51,522 bases of DNA from a bacterium (GTDB lineage Bacteria; UBP6; UBA1177), in contig JAGCNV010000066.1 in the NCBI GenBank assembly GCA_017645765.1, forward strand, positions 1-51,522, in the 5' to 3' direction. Shown here piece by piece: positions 16,384 to 25,380 of this stretch. Under the pieces are notes generated by a model. It did no database searches and was not told where the DNA came from. It saw only the letters and a program-made list of their open reading frames with translations. Numbering within the stretch: the first letter of the stretch is position 1; every line of letters starts with the position of its first letter. The position numbers and the translations under genes were made by a program.

Positions 16384-17036
16384 AATCCAAGATTTCCCGG
16401 CATTTCTTCCGAAAAGATGAGTTTTTCCTTCGTGACGGGGTGTTCAAATTCAAGTGAATAAGCCCAAAGCGCGATATTTGAGCCTACTTTCGCGTTTTTG
16501 TTGTATTTGTGGTCATTCACAATAGGAAGTCCGCGGGATGAAAGCTGAACACGGATCTGATGCGCTCTGCCAGTTTCAAGGGTGATTTTTAGAAGCGAAC
16601 GGTTCACTGAAGTTTCAAGAGTTTCATAGAAAAGACGGGCAAATTTAGCCTTCGGATCACCTTTTTTCGAGACAAAGACCTCGTTTGTCGCCTCGTTTTT
16701 GACAAGATAATCTTCTAGGATGCCGCTTTTCTGCTTGGGAATGCCGTCAACGACCGCTAAATAGCATTTTTTCCAGATGTTCTGACGGATCTGATCGCTC
16801 AGGCGCGATGCAGCTTTCGAAGTTTTTGCAAAAACCATGACACCGCCGACCGGCTGATCAAGCCTGTGAACGATTCCGAGAAAGACGTTCCCTGGTTTCA
16901 TATACTTTTTTTTGAGATAATCCTTGAGAATACTCTGAAAATCGTCATTCGATGATTCGGCTTTCTGAACCGGAATTCCCTGCGGTTTGACGACGACAAG
17001 AAGGTGATTGTCTTCAAAAAGGATTTTCGGCTGCAT
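16380..17036 (-). CDS. RluA-family RNA pseudouridine synthase
   Basis: This 218-aa enzyme matches the RluA family: ILFEDNHLLVVVKPQGIPVQ at the N-terminus, the catalytic motif GIVHRLDQPVGGVMVFAKT with the conserved Asp, and TGRAHQIRVQLSSRGLPIVNDHKY. It isomerises uridine in rRNA or tRNA; the target cannot be told. There is no S4 domain, which is common for short family members. The chosen ATG at 17036 lies just after the upstream gene; an in-frame start at 17060 or 17075 would overlap that gene. It is the last gene of the - strand cluster from 23993. Confidence 0.88.
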   Translation of the reverse strand: MQPKILFEDNHLLVVVKPQGIPVQKAESSNDDFQSILKDYLKKKYMKPGNVFLGIVHRLDQPVGGVMVFAKTSKAASRLSDQIRQNIWKKCYLAVVDGIPKQKSGILEDYLVKNEATNEVFVSKKGDPKAKFARLFYETLETSVNRSLLKITLETGRAHQIRVQLSSRGLPIVNDHKYNKNAKVGSNIALWAYSLEFEHPVTKEKLIFSEEMPGNLGF

Positions 17037-17050
17037 AATTGATTTCCGGA

Positions 17051-19198
17051 CTATTTCCATTCGATCGCTTTCCACTCTTCGTCTGTGAAAAGTTTTGAAG
17101 TGTAGTGAACGCCTGAAATCGCGTGGTATGTAGAATCTATGCGGAGTTCTTCGTTGTCAGGTCTCATACTGAGAGCACCTCTGACTTTGTCGGGGCGTTT
17201 CACCCAGTAGGTGTCTTCATCTTTGAACTGAAGTCCCAAAACATATCCCATAATTCCGCGAAGAGCCTTGGAATACTTTTCATAGCGCTCTTTGTCGCCG
17301 ATTTCACGTGCAAGTCTGACTGCCGCAGAAATACCTTCCGAATATACGCCTGTTCCAGCAAACTGCGTGCTGAGAGCACCCTGTCTGCCAGGTTCTGCAT
17401 CACTTTCGAGAGGTTTATACTTTTTGAGCATCCAGTCTTCAAGCTGAAAAACGAAATCAGCATACCTTTTATCCTTCGTCGTGCTCCATGCTTCCTGATA
17501 AGCACGTGCCTGCCACGGAACAAACGGCCCCTGCTGGTTTTCTTTTTTGTTCCAGAACGCCTGATAGAAAGGATATGCCTTTTCGACCGCGTCAAGAGCC
17601 GGTTTGTACCCTGTTTTTTTGTAGTAACGCATGAGCATGAGAAGCGTTTCGCCGGGATAATAGTTCTGGTCTACATCTCTGTATTTGCCATTAAAATCAG
17701 TTAGAAGTTTTCCGTCGGGCTGCTGCAGCGAAATTATCGCGTCAGCCATCTGTTTCATAGTCTCTTCATACCCCGGAACTTCAAGTTCGACCATCGCGCC
17801 GAGCAGAAAAGCGGTCCCGGCAATACTGTGGACTTTGCGCTGATAAGGCCAGTCAAGCCATTTTCCGCCGTGTCCTTCCTTCAAAAATCTTGCAAAAGTG
17901 TCTATCGCCTTTTTGACACTTGCTATCTTCACAGGATCTTTCTGATCTTTCGCGATCTCGGCAAGAACAAAAATCGCGTTGAGATTTCTGAGTCCCCAGT
18001 CCTCAGCCGGTTCCAAGTCTTTCGACGGAAAGAATGTATACATGTATTTTCCGGCTTCTTCGCCTTCAGTGATCTGGTTTTTGAGATACCAGCCCCATGC
18101 GTTGTTGACAGCATCAATAAGATCCTGTCTCGTCACGTCTTCGACATAGACACGGCTTCTCGTGAAGGTCTGTTCCTTAGCCTTTTCCATTTTCTCGCTG
18201 AGAACAAAATTCTGCGTCATAAAAACGGAGATTTTAGCGTTTTTCCACTCATGTTCGGCAAGTCCAGCATCAACTGCAAGCTGGCGGACTACGCCGACAC
18301 CGTCCTCAATCTGATTTCTCACGATATAAACAGGAAGCATTGCAGCGCTTTTACCGTTTTTAGAAAGGGTGAAGCCCATTCCGGCTTTCTTTTTTGAGTT
18401 GAGAAGATGCTCTGACGGATTCTTAAGTTCCATCTGCGAATGAAGTACTGAAAGTTCAACGGATGCAGAAGCTGCATCATCAGGCTTGATTTTTTCAGTA
18501 AGTTCCTTCATCGCGGCAGCAATAGTCGCGGAAGAAGAGATCACCATATCGGTTACAACCGCGTTTCTGAAAACAGAAACAGCAAGACCTGTTTTTTTGT
18601 TTCCCAAATCTGCCGGAACCGCTGCAACGACATCTTCAGCAGTGCATTTTTTGTCGGCATAGCAGCGGATTTTGTCAGCTAAAAGCTGTGCCTCTTCGAG
18701 AGTTATCTTTTCGCTGTTGAAAGCCTCTATCTGTGCGATAAGAGGCACTTTCGAGCGTTCTCTGACAACTGTGAAAGTCGTTCTCCCGTAAAGTTTGCCG
18801 CCGACTCTGACATCCAGACGCCATTTTCCCGCAGCCATCGGCTTCGGTCCCCTGTAGTAAACAAGAGAGCGTTTCCACTCAGGCTTCATTTCCATAACTT
18901 TGGTGTATGCGACCTTTTCTTCAGGATTTATCCAAATATATTCGGCAGTATAGCCTTTTGTTCCGGGATTCCAGTAGGCACGGAGCGCGACCTTTTCTTC
19001 ATCAACAGAAAAAGTGTCCGTGATTTCTTTCAGATCGGAAGAATCCGGATTCGGAATACCGACTATAACTGTTTTAAGATTGCTTTCGGGAACAATCGTA
19101 TCTGAAGCCGAATAATTTGTTTCGTTGTAAAAGACAAGAGTCGCAACAACTGCGGCGACAAGAACAAGTACCACAAAAAGCAATACGTTTTTTTTCAT
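17051..19198 (-). CDS. Membrane-anchored extracytoplasmic protein with AMMECR1-like and alpha/alpha-toroid regions
   Basis: This 715-aa protein starts with one N-terminal membrane segment (VLLFVVLVLVAAVVATLVFY), with the rest outside the cytoplasm. A beta-rich part (about 30-150) contains WRLDVRVGGKLYGRTTFTV. Residues about 195-330 resemble an AMMECR1 domain without its Cys motif: GLAVSVFRNAVV, VELSVLHSQ, MLPVYIVRNQ then AVDAGLAEHEWKNAKISV. From about 350 the sequence is helical with repeated GG/Gly-hairpin segments (KWLDWPYQRKVHSIAGTAFL, YYPGETLLMLMRYYKKTG, VPWQARAYQEAWS), as in alpha/alpha toroids of glycan-active epimerases and hydrolases. No catalytic assignment is possible. A strong AGGAGG site precedes the ATG. 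Confidence 0.6.
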   Translation of the reverse strand: MKKNVLLFVVLVLVAAVVATLVFYNETNYSASDTIVPESNLKTVIVGIPNPDSSDLKEITDTFSVDEEKVALRAYWNPGTKGYTAEYIWINPEEKVAYTKVMEMKPEWKRSLVYYRGPKPMAAGKWRLDVRVGGKLYGRTTFTVVRERSKVPLIAQIEAFNSEKITLEEAQLLADKIRCYADKKCTAEDVVAAVPADLGNKKTGLAVSVFRNAVVTDMVISSSATIAAAMKELTEKIKPDDAASASVELSVLHSQMELKNPSEHLLNSKKKAGMGFTLSKNGKSAAMLPVYIVRNQIEDGVGVVRQLAVDAGLAEHEWKNAKISVFMTQNFVLSEKMEKAKEQTFTRSRVYVEDVTRQDLIDAVNNAWGWYLKNQITEGEEAGKYMYTFFPSKDLEPAEDWGLRNLNAIFVLAEIAKDQKDPVKIASVKKAIDTFARFLKEGHGGKWLDWPYQRKVHSIAGTAFLLGAMVELEVPGYEETMKQMADAIISLQQPDGKLLTDFNGKYRDVDQNYYPGETLLMLMRYYKKTGYKPALDAVEKAYPFYQAFWNKKENQQGPFVPWQARAYQEAWSTTKDKRYADFVFQLEDWMLKKYKPLESDAEPGRQGALSTQFAGTGVYSEGISAAVRLAREIGDKERYEKYSKALRGIMGYVLGLQFKDEDTYWVKRPDKVRGALSMRPDNEELRIDSTYHAISGVHYTSKLFTDEEWKAIEWK

Positions 19199-19257
19199 CT
19201 TGAATGACCTCCTAAAAAAGACCGCCGATGTTACTTAAAAAAAACCGGTTTGGCAAA

Positions 19258-19731
19258 TTATGCAGATGCAACCGCGGCAAGCATCATCTCTATCACAAAA
19301 TCTACAGATGCTCTTCGGACGCTCTCCCTGTCGCCGTCGAAATGAGCCGTTTTCGAGACGGTTTTTCCTTTGAAAAAAAGACCGAAGCAGACTGTTCCGA
19401 CAGGTTTTTCCTTTGTTCCGCCGTTCGGTCCGGCAATTCCGGTTACAGAAAACGCGATGTCGGCTCCGCTTCTTGCAGCAGCACCTTCCGCCATCTCCCG
19501 TGCGCACTCCTCGCTGACAGCTCCGAATTTCTCAAGTGTTTCGAGCGAAACGCCTAAATTCCGGTGTTTTGCATCGTTTGAATAGGTGACGAAACTTTCA
19601 TTGAAAACCGCCGAAATACCATCGACTGAAGTGATTTCAGCCGCGACCATGCCGCCTGTGCAGGATTCTGCGCCGCTTATTTTGATATTTTTCTCTTTGA
19701 GAAGTTCTCCCAATCTCTTTATTTCCGACAT
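19258..19731 (-). CDS. pncC: Nicotinamide-nucleotide amidohydrolase (CinA C-terminal type)
   Basis: This 157-aa protein is the stand-alone CinA C-terminal/PncC domain. GAESCTGGMVAAEITSVDG and SFVTYSNDAKHRNLGV are near the N-terminus, and DIAFSVTGIAGPNGGTKEKPVGTV follows. PncC deamidates nicotinamide mononucleotide to nicotinate mononucleotide in NAD recycling. It starts 9 nt after the kinase gene stops, with an AGGAGG site in the gap, so the two are co-transcribed. A link between the two functions is not evident. Confidence 0.92.
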   Translation of the reverse strand: MSEIKRLGELLKEKNIKISGAESCTGGMVAAEITSVDGISAVFNESFVTYSNDAKHRNLGVSLETLEKFGAVSEECAREMAEGAAARSGADIAFSVTGIAGPNGGTKEKPVGTVCFGLFFKGKTVSKTAHFDGDRESVRRASVDFVIEMMLAAVASA

Positions 19732-19740
19732 TTTTCCTCC

Positions 19741-22700
19741 TTAAAACGGGATAAGTTTGAAACCTTCAAGTCTTTTGCCGGCCTCTTTCTGCGTCTCTTC
19801 AAGAAGTTTTGCAGGATCGAGCTTCCACATTTCGAAAATGACAGGATAGCGTTTGATGACCGCACCATCGCTTACGACAAAATATTCACCGCTGCGCTCA
19901 AATGCAACGCTATAAGCGGTATACTGAAGATCAAACTGCATTATTTTCTGCGAATCGGCTGTGTTCCTGATGTTTACTTCCTTTCCTGCCGAAATGAACA
20001 TCTTTCCGTCTTCCGAAAAGGCAACCGCGTTGACCGCACCAGAATTTTCCTTGAAAGTTTCTACGATTTTCTTCGATTTCATATCCCACTTGTTGATAAC
20101 TCCGTCTTCGTCAGCTGAAACCGCAGTTTTGTTGTCTGGCGAAATAGCAATAGAAAGAACCGATTTTCCGTTTCCCCCTCTGGTTCCGAAGAGAAGTCGC
20201 CCTTCAGGAAGGCTCCAGAAATTTATTTCGCCGTTCCTGCCTCCGCTTGCCGCAAGCGTTCCGTCAGACGAAACAGCAACAGTATTGACAGGATTTTCTT
20301 GATCCATAACCTTGACGACACGCCTTTCAGAGAGGTCGAAAATCTTCACTTTTCTGTCTTTTCCCGAAGAAATCACGCTTTTTCCTCTGTTGAAAAAGCT
20401 TATCGCCGTGATCTGATCGGTATGAAGCGGATAAGAAAAAATCATTTTTCCGGTTAGCGGATTCCAGAATCGCAGAGCTCCGTCTGAATCACCCGAAGCA
20501 AGGAACTGACCATCGGGAGAAAACGCCAGACTGTAGGAAACAGTTCCTTCAATGCCGAAAGAGGAAATCACCGATTCTGTCGGAATATTCCACAATTTTA
20601 TCGTGTTGTCCCAGCTTGAAGAAGCGAAAAACCGGTCATCATTGGAATATGCCAGCGACGGAATATATGTCGTATGACCGCGCAGGCGCTGCATCTCTTT
20701 GGTAAAATCGGTGCGCCACCGCTTTATGAAGCGGTCCTCTCCGACCGAAACGAGCGAATTTCCCATCGGAAGAAAAGCGACCGAATAAACTGATCCGACA
20801 TGATCGCTAAGGTCGTCGATCTGCCTTGTGACGAGATTTATCAGTTTTATCGAACCATCCCGCGTTGCAGCTGCCGCAAGCGTTCCGTCATTTGAGACAT
20901 CAAGCGAGAAAAAGGCGTCCCAGTGCTCGAAAACATTGAGCGGCTTATCAAAAAGAATGCTCCATAGAGCGAATTTTTTATCGTAGCTTGCCGACACGAA
21001 GTGGATTCCGTCATTCAGAAAACGCACCGAAACTGTCGGTTCAGTGTGAAAATCGAAAACTTTTTCGATGCCGCTTCTCCTTACGATGCAGATTTTTCCT
21101 GAACTGTCCGAAACAAGAATCCTTTTTCCGTCGGGAGACCAGTCTATGCTGCGGACAGTGTTTTCGAGCTCGAATCTGCCTGCGGAAGAGAGGGTGAGAT
21201 CGTCGGTTTTTACCACCCAGAGCGTTTTTTCAGTACCGCCGAAAGCGATGAATTTGTTTCCTGGCGAAAACGAAATAGCGTAGATTTCACCTGCCAGAGT
21301 CGGTAGCGACTTTATCTGCGCGCCGTTTGAAGCGTTCCAAAGAATGAGGTTGTTATCGCGGCTTCCGGTTGCGATGAACTTGCCGTCTGAAGAAAAATCT
21401 ACAGCACTCACTTCGTCCTTGTGACCGTTCAGAGTGAACTTTTCGGTTCCATCGGCAGAATAAACCTTGACTTCCTTTCTCTTGCCGGAAACTGCAAAAA
21501 GAGAGGCATCGGGTGAAACCGCGACACTGCGCGCATCAAAATCGACACTTGCAAAATTGCCTTTAAAAGCGTTGTTTCCGTAAACTCTCGAAAGATAGAG
21601 CAAAGACTGTATTTCAAGCATGTGCTCACGGCTTTCTTCAATATTCTCAGTAAGATATGAGTCTGAATAACTCCAGGGACTTTTCGGATTGAAAGGAGAA
21701 TTGTAAAGCGACGCCGCGGCAAAAATCTCTGAATCGGAATACATTCCCTCTTTAAGAAGTTTTTCTGCGTACTCAAGGTATCCGAGCGAAAGATTCAAAT
21801 GGGCGGCTCTTTCATTGCCTACAGAATCGCGGTAAGCCACGAAGACAGCGGCTGAAGCAAAAATCAAGACCGCAAGCAGCACTGCGGCAAGCACCGAAAG
21901 AGACTTGTTCTTGGAAACGAAACGCCTGAACATTTCCCATGAACTGTATTCGTACGCCGCGATTTTGCCGCCTGACATGAAATTTTCGATTTCTTTTGCA
22001 ACTTCAAGTGCCGACTGATAGCGCGCAGACGGGTCTTTTGTAAGCGTCTTTTCAACAACGGCGCAAAGATCGGGAGGGGATGCAGGTTCGTAAACCGTGA
22101 TTTCGACCGGAAGAGCCGATTTGACGTTTTCCAAAGTTTCCTGAACATTCTTTCCGTTAAAAGGGGGCTCTCCTGTCAGAATCTCGTAAAGTACCGCACC
22201 CAGAGAATAGATGTCGCTGCGCTCATCTATCGCAGCAATATCGCCCCTCGCCTGCTCCGGAGACATATAGGCCGGAGTTCCTATCGCCTTTCCTCTGACT
22301 GTCATTCCGATATTTTCGACTTTCAGCAGGTTCAGTTCTTCGCGGAGTTCGCCGGCTGCGGCATCATCCTCACCCTTTACTTTCGCCAGACCCCAGTCGA
22401 GAACGACCGTTTCACCGAATTCCCCGATCATGATGTTTTCCGGCTTTATGTCGCGGTGGATAACTCCGCGGCTGTGCGAATATGCTATGGCGTTGCAGAT
22501 ATCGCGGAAATGAGGCAGAAGCCTGAGTCTTTTTTCAAGGGTTCCGGCATCTTTTATCGCCTGTGAAAGCGTCACGCCGCGGACAAGACGCATCGTGTAG
22601 TAGCGGTTTTCATCGGGTTTGCGCCCGATTTCATAAACCGGAACAATGCCGGGATGTTCAAGCTGACCGGTTACGCAAGCCTCTCTTAAAAACCGCGCCT

Positions 22701-22953
22701 CATCGCTCCGCATCTTGTCCAACGATGGAATCCTGCCGTCATCCACGCTGCTGATGAGTTCTTTCAAAGCGATCTCGCGCCCTATCGTGCGGTCAAAAGC
22801 GACCATGACTTTACCGATCCCGCCGCGCCCGATCTCTTCCTTCACATCGTATTTCCAGCCGGTCGTTTCTTTACGGTCGTAGATAAAATCAGGAGATATG
22901 GCGTCAAGCGAAACCGTTTTCGTCACATCGTTTTTAAGTGAAACACGCTTCAT
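19741..22953 (-). CDS. Ser/Thr protein kinase with transmembrane segment and C-terminal WD40 repeats
   Basis: This 1070-aa protein has a kinase domain at about 35-335: glycine loop IGRGGIGKV, Lys64 (ALKEL), catalytic HRDIKPEN (D169), DWG in place of DFG (VVLDWGLAK, common in bacterial kinases), and GTPAYMSPEQARGD. A single membrane helix lies near 352-374 (LAAVLLAVLIFASAAVFVAY). The rest is a beta-propeller region with about a dozen WD40-like repeats (for example HKDEVSAVDFSSDGKFIATG), presumably extracytoplasmic if the kinase is inside. All catalytic residues are present. Translation is coupled to the lipoprotein gene upstream (ATGA). The propeller probably senses or binds a protein ligand. 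Confidence 0.93.
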   Translation of the reverse strand: MKRVSLKNDVTKTVSLDAISPDFIYDRKETTGWKYDVKEEIGRGGIGKVMVAFDRTIGREIALKELISSVDDGRIPSLDKMRSDEARFLREACVTGQLEHPGIVPVYEIGRKPDENRYYTMRLVRGVTLSQAIKDAGTLEKRLRLLPHFRDICNAIAYSHSRGVIHRDIKPENIMIGEFGETVVLDWGLAKVKGEDDAAAGELREELNLLKVENIGMTVRGKAIGTPAYMSPEQARGDIAAIDERSDIYSLGAVLYEILTGEPPFNGKNVQETLENVKSALPVEITVYEPASPPDLCAVVEKTLTKDPSARYQSALEVAKEIENFMSGGKIAAYEYSSWEMFRRFVSKNKSLSVLAAVLLAVLIFASAAVFVAYRDSVGNERAAHLNLSLGYLEYAEKLLKEGMYSDSEIFAAASLYNSPFNPKSPWSYSDSYLTENIEESREHMLEIQSLLYLSRVYGNNAFKGNFASVDFDARSVAVSPDASLFAVSGKRKEVKVYSADGTEKFTLNGHKDEVSAVDFSSDGKFIATGSRDNNLILWNASNGAQIKSLPTLAGEIYAISFSPGNKFIAFGGTEKTLWVVKTDDLTLSSAGRFELENTVRSIDWSPDGKRILVSDSSGKICIVRRSGIEKVFDFHTEPTVSVRFLNDGIHFVSASYDKKFALWSILFDKPLNVFEHWDAFFSLDVSNDGTLAAAATRDGSIKLINLVTRQIDDLSDHVGSVYSVAFLPMGNSLVSVGEDRFIKRWRTDFTKEMQRLRGHTTYIPSLAYSNDDRFFASSSWDNTIKLWNIPTESVISSFGIEGTVSYSLAFSPDGQFLASGDSDGALRFWNPLTGKMIFSYPLHTDQITAISFFNRGKSVISSGKDRKVKIFDLSERRVVKVMDQENPVNTVAVSSDGTLAASGGRNGEINFWSLPEGRLLFGTRGGNGKSVLSIAISPDNKTAVSADEDGVINKWDMKSKKIVETFKENSGAVNAVAFSEDGKMFISAGKEVNIRNTADSQKIMQFDLQYTAYSVAFERSGEYFVVSDGAVIKRYPVIFEMWKLDPAKLLEETQKEAGKRLEGFKLIPF

Positions 22954-23993
22954 ACAAACATTTCATCCGCATCATCATCAGTATCTGGAATTTCGTCTGA
23001 ATCTTCGTCAGTATCTGAAATTTCATCTGCATCATCATCAGTATCTGGAATTTCGTCTGAATCTTCGTCGGCAACAGGCGTTTCATCCGGTTCCTCGGCA
23101 TCGTCCGGAGCGAATTTTATCCAAAATACAGGACGGATGTGGAATAGATAGTAGTATGCGTTGTTGATGATGTCACCGTGGTGGTTTACAACCCTGATGC
23201 AAGTTATGTATTCGTCACGCAGCATCCATGAGGCGGCACCGTAGCTGGCTCCGTTACACCCGCTGCCGCACGCCTCATCTTTACATTCATAAACTCCGCT
23301 TCCCGATGCAAATTCTGTCGGATAGGCAATCCTGTCACACCCTCCATCGAAATACGCCTTGGCTTCAAATTCACTTAAGATGAAAATTTTATCGGTAGTA
23401 TCGACATCCGACAGCGGTGTTTCCTGGATTTTTGCCTTTTCCGCCGGACCGAAAGCGGCATCGTAGAAGGTCTCGTTCAGCCAAGTCCTGATTTTACTGT
23501 TCTCCCAGTTCGTAACATAGTGTTCCTGCTGCTCGTCATCATAAGAACGCACATCCAACCCCTTTTCGCTGATCAGCAAAGCCTTGTTTCCGGTTACTCT
23601 GAGAACCCTCCAGCGGATATACTCACTGCCGTTGCCTGTTTTGCCGTCCTGCTCGTATTTTCCGAAAACAAAGGGTTCGCCCTCGACAGGAACCGCATCA
23701 GGATCATATTCATCGTCAGGCTGTAAATCGCCGGTGTCACCGTCAGGCTGTGGATCACCCGTGTCGCCGTCAGGCTGTGGATCACCTGTGTCGCCGTCAG
23801 GCTGTGGATCACCTGTGTCGCCGTCGGACTGAGGATCGCCGCTATCCGGTTCTTCCGAATCAGAGTCTGAAGTTTCCGTGCTATCCGAATCGTTTCTGAT
23901 ATTATCACCGTCTGAATCACTCTTCTCCGACTTGCCGCAGCCGACAAACATCATAATAACAAAAAAGCCAATAAAAACAGCAAGTTTTTTCAT
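22950..23993 (-). CDS. DUF6273 lipoprotein with acidic repeat linkers
   Basis: This 347-aa predicted lipoprotein has MKKLAVFIGFF... with lipobox MFVGC. An Asp/Ser-rich linker (about 20-95) includes 9-residue repeats GDPQPDGDT. Then comes a DUF6273 domain (about 110-290): FVFGKYEQDGKTG, IRWRVL, ALLISEKGLD, TNWENSKIRTWLNETFYDAAF and a final IRPVFWIK. It ends in a strongly acidic tail with a duplicated 20-residue unit. DUF6273 is a surface domain related to DUF1566-like folds; its ligand is unknown. The start at 23993 follows GGAGG by five bases. Its stop overlaps the kinase ATG, so lipoprotein and kinase are made together and may form a signalling pair. That is inference. Confidence 0.85.
   Translation of the reverse strand: MKKLAVFIGFFVIMMFVGCGKSEKSDSDGDNIRNDSDSTETSDSDSEEPDSGDPQSDGDTGDPQPDGDTGDPQPDGDTGDPQPDGDTGDLQPDDEYDPDAVPVEGEPFVFGKYEQDGKTGNGSEYIRWRVLRVTGNKALLISEKGLDVRSYDDEQQEHYVTNWENSKIRTWLNETFYDAAFGPAEKAKIQETPLSDVDTTDKIFILSEFEAKAYFDGGCDRIAYPTEFASGSGVYECKDEACGSGCNGASYGAASWMLRDEYITCIRVVNHHGDIINNAYYYLFHIRPVFWIKFAPDDAEEPDETPVADEDSDEIPDTDDDADEISDTDEDSDEIPDTDDDADEMFV
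22961..23069. repeat. 60-bp in-frame tandem duplication in the lipoprotein tail
   Basis: Two nearly identical 60-nt units (22961-23020, and 23021 to about 23069) encode the acidic unit with DEDSDEIPDTDDDADE. Being a multiple of three, it changes tail length without breaking the frame. Confidence 0.85.
23734..23841. repeat. 27-bp in-frame tandem repeats in the lipoprotein linker
   Basis: Four 27-nt units start at 23734, 23761, 23788 and 23815, with a diverged unit before them. Each encodes GDPQPDGDT or a close variant. The near-identity of the middle units at DNA level points to recent slippage or unequal recombination. Confidence 0.88.
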
Positions 23994-24142
23994 CTTGACC
24001 TCCATACCTTAATCATAAAGACCACAAAATTATTACACATTTTTTTAATTTCAACAATTATTTTTCAACTTTAAAACAAAATCAAATATTACAACTTTAT
24101 GCAGACAAAACTCTCATCTTTTCTACCATTTTTCAAAAACCG

Positions 24143-24151
24143 TGCTAAAAT
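24143..24151 (+). promoter_or_regulatory. Extended -10 candidate for the CBM9-like lipoprotein gene
   Basis: TGC followed by TAAAAT (24146-24151) lies 32 nt upstream of the ATG at 24184. No good -35 box is seen. The 190-nt divergent gap from 23994 is very AT-rich and must also hold the promoter of the - strand lipoprotein operon, which I could not place. Confidence 0.35.
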
Positions 24152-24183
24152 TCCGCGCTTTTTTTGTAATGTTGGAGGGGAAA

Positions 24184-25380
24184 ATGAAAAAACTGCTCGC
24201 AGTTCTGGTCGTTTTTCTGGCTTTTGCGGCTTGTTCAAAAACACACGAAGGGATCGTTTCTGAAGAAGAGATGTCAAAAACAGCCGTAAAAACCGGAATA
24301 AAGCTGGATGACGGAAAAATCGAAATGCTTGGCTACTACACCGAACCGCGCAAACCGAGGCACGGAGAACCTTTCAAACTTGTCTCTTTCTGGCGCTTCA
24401 AAGAGCAGATCCCGGATGGCTACCAGCTTTTCTTCCACTTTGAAAGCGAAGACGGCGAAGAGCGTTTCACCGCCGATCACGAATTTCTTGACGGCAAAGT
24501 CAAAGAACTCGCTCTCGGCAAGATCATAAAAGACGTAACGACCATCGACAAACTGCCGCTCACTTTCGACACAGAAACTATGTTCATCCGCGGCGGATTC
24601 TTCAAGGATAAAGACCGTCTTGTGCCGGAAGACAAGTTCAACGACGGCAAAAACAGAGCGGAGATCGGCAGTATAAAAATCACGAAACCGAACATTCTCA
24701 AGAAGCAGATGGAAGTTTATGTCATTGCCGGGAATTCTCGCTCGCAGACGAAAATCGATGGACTTCTTGACGAAAGCTACTGGCTCAATTCGTCAAAAGA
24801 CGACAAATTCTGGCTTTCAGACGGAAGCGAACTCAGCCCGGTCAAAACGACGGTTATGGCGGTCATGGATCACAAATACCTCTACATCGGCTTCATTGCA
24901 AACGACAACGATATCTATGCCGAACTTAAAAACAACGACGATCCGCTTTACGACCACGACGATGTAGTCGAAATATTCATTGATCCTACCGGCACAGCAA
25001 CTCCTTACTATGAAATTCAGGTTTCGGCGGCGGGAGTCAAATTCGACTCGAAATTCAGCGGAGGCAGACGCAAAAACAGAGACGATTCCTGGGATTCCGG
25101 CATTGTTTACGGCGTATCGCTGAACGGAACTCTCAACGAACCGGCTGACAAAGACCACAACTGGACTGCAGAAATCGCGATACCGTGGAAATCGATCGTC
25201 AACGAACCGCCGAAAGACGGTGACAGATGGAAAGTTTTCTTCCACAGAATAAACCGCCATACCAACAGCAAAAAAGCTAAGAAAGGCGATTTCTCATCCT
25301 GGACTCCACCATATTCAGGCGACTTCCACAACATAAAATACATGGGCGACCTTGTTTTTGTTTATGAAGAAATTCTTTAG
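24184..25380 (+). CDS. Lipoprotein with C-terminal CBM9-like domain
   Basis: This 398-aa predicted lipoprotein has a signal ending in the lipobox FAACS. Residues about 35-165 form a beta domain without a clear family (YTEPRKPRHGEPFKLVSFWRF). Residues about 180-395 match the family-9 carbohydrate-binding or DOMON-like fold: KIDGLLDESYWLNSS, TTVMAVMDHKYLYIGFIAND, HDDVVEIFIDPTG, YYEIQVSAAG, WTAEIAIPWKSI, WKVFFHRINR. Such domains bind sugars or haem at the cell surface. The start follows GGAGGGG by a few bases. The next gene starts inside the 3' end of this one, so they are co-expressed. Confidence 0.8.
   Translation: MKKLLAVLVVFLAFAACSKTHEGIVSEEEMSKTAVKTGIKLDDGKIEMLGYYTEPRKPRHGEPFKLVSFWRFKEQIPDGYQLFFHFESEDGEERFTADHEFLDGKVKELALGKIIKDVTTIDKLPLTFDTETMFIRGGFFKDKDRLVPEDKFNDGKNRAEIGSIKITKPNILKKQMEVYVIAGNSRSQTKIDGLLDESYWLNSSKDDKFWLSDGSELSPVKTTVMAVMDHKYLYIGFIANDNDIYAELKNNDDPLYDHDDVVEIFIDPTGTATPYYEIQVSAAGVKFDSKFSGGRRKNRDDSWDSGIVYGVSLNGTLNEPADKDHNWTAEIAIPWKSIVNEPPKDGDRWKVFFHRINRHTNSKKAKKGDFSSWTPPYSGDFHNIKYMGDLVFVYEEIL

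Noticed and set aside
23734-23841. Regular 27-bp repeats that could suggest a CRISPR array
   Set aside because: There are no spacers. The repeats are adjacent, in frame and code for the lipoprotein linker.
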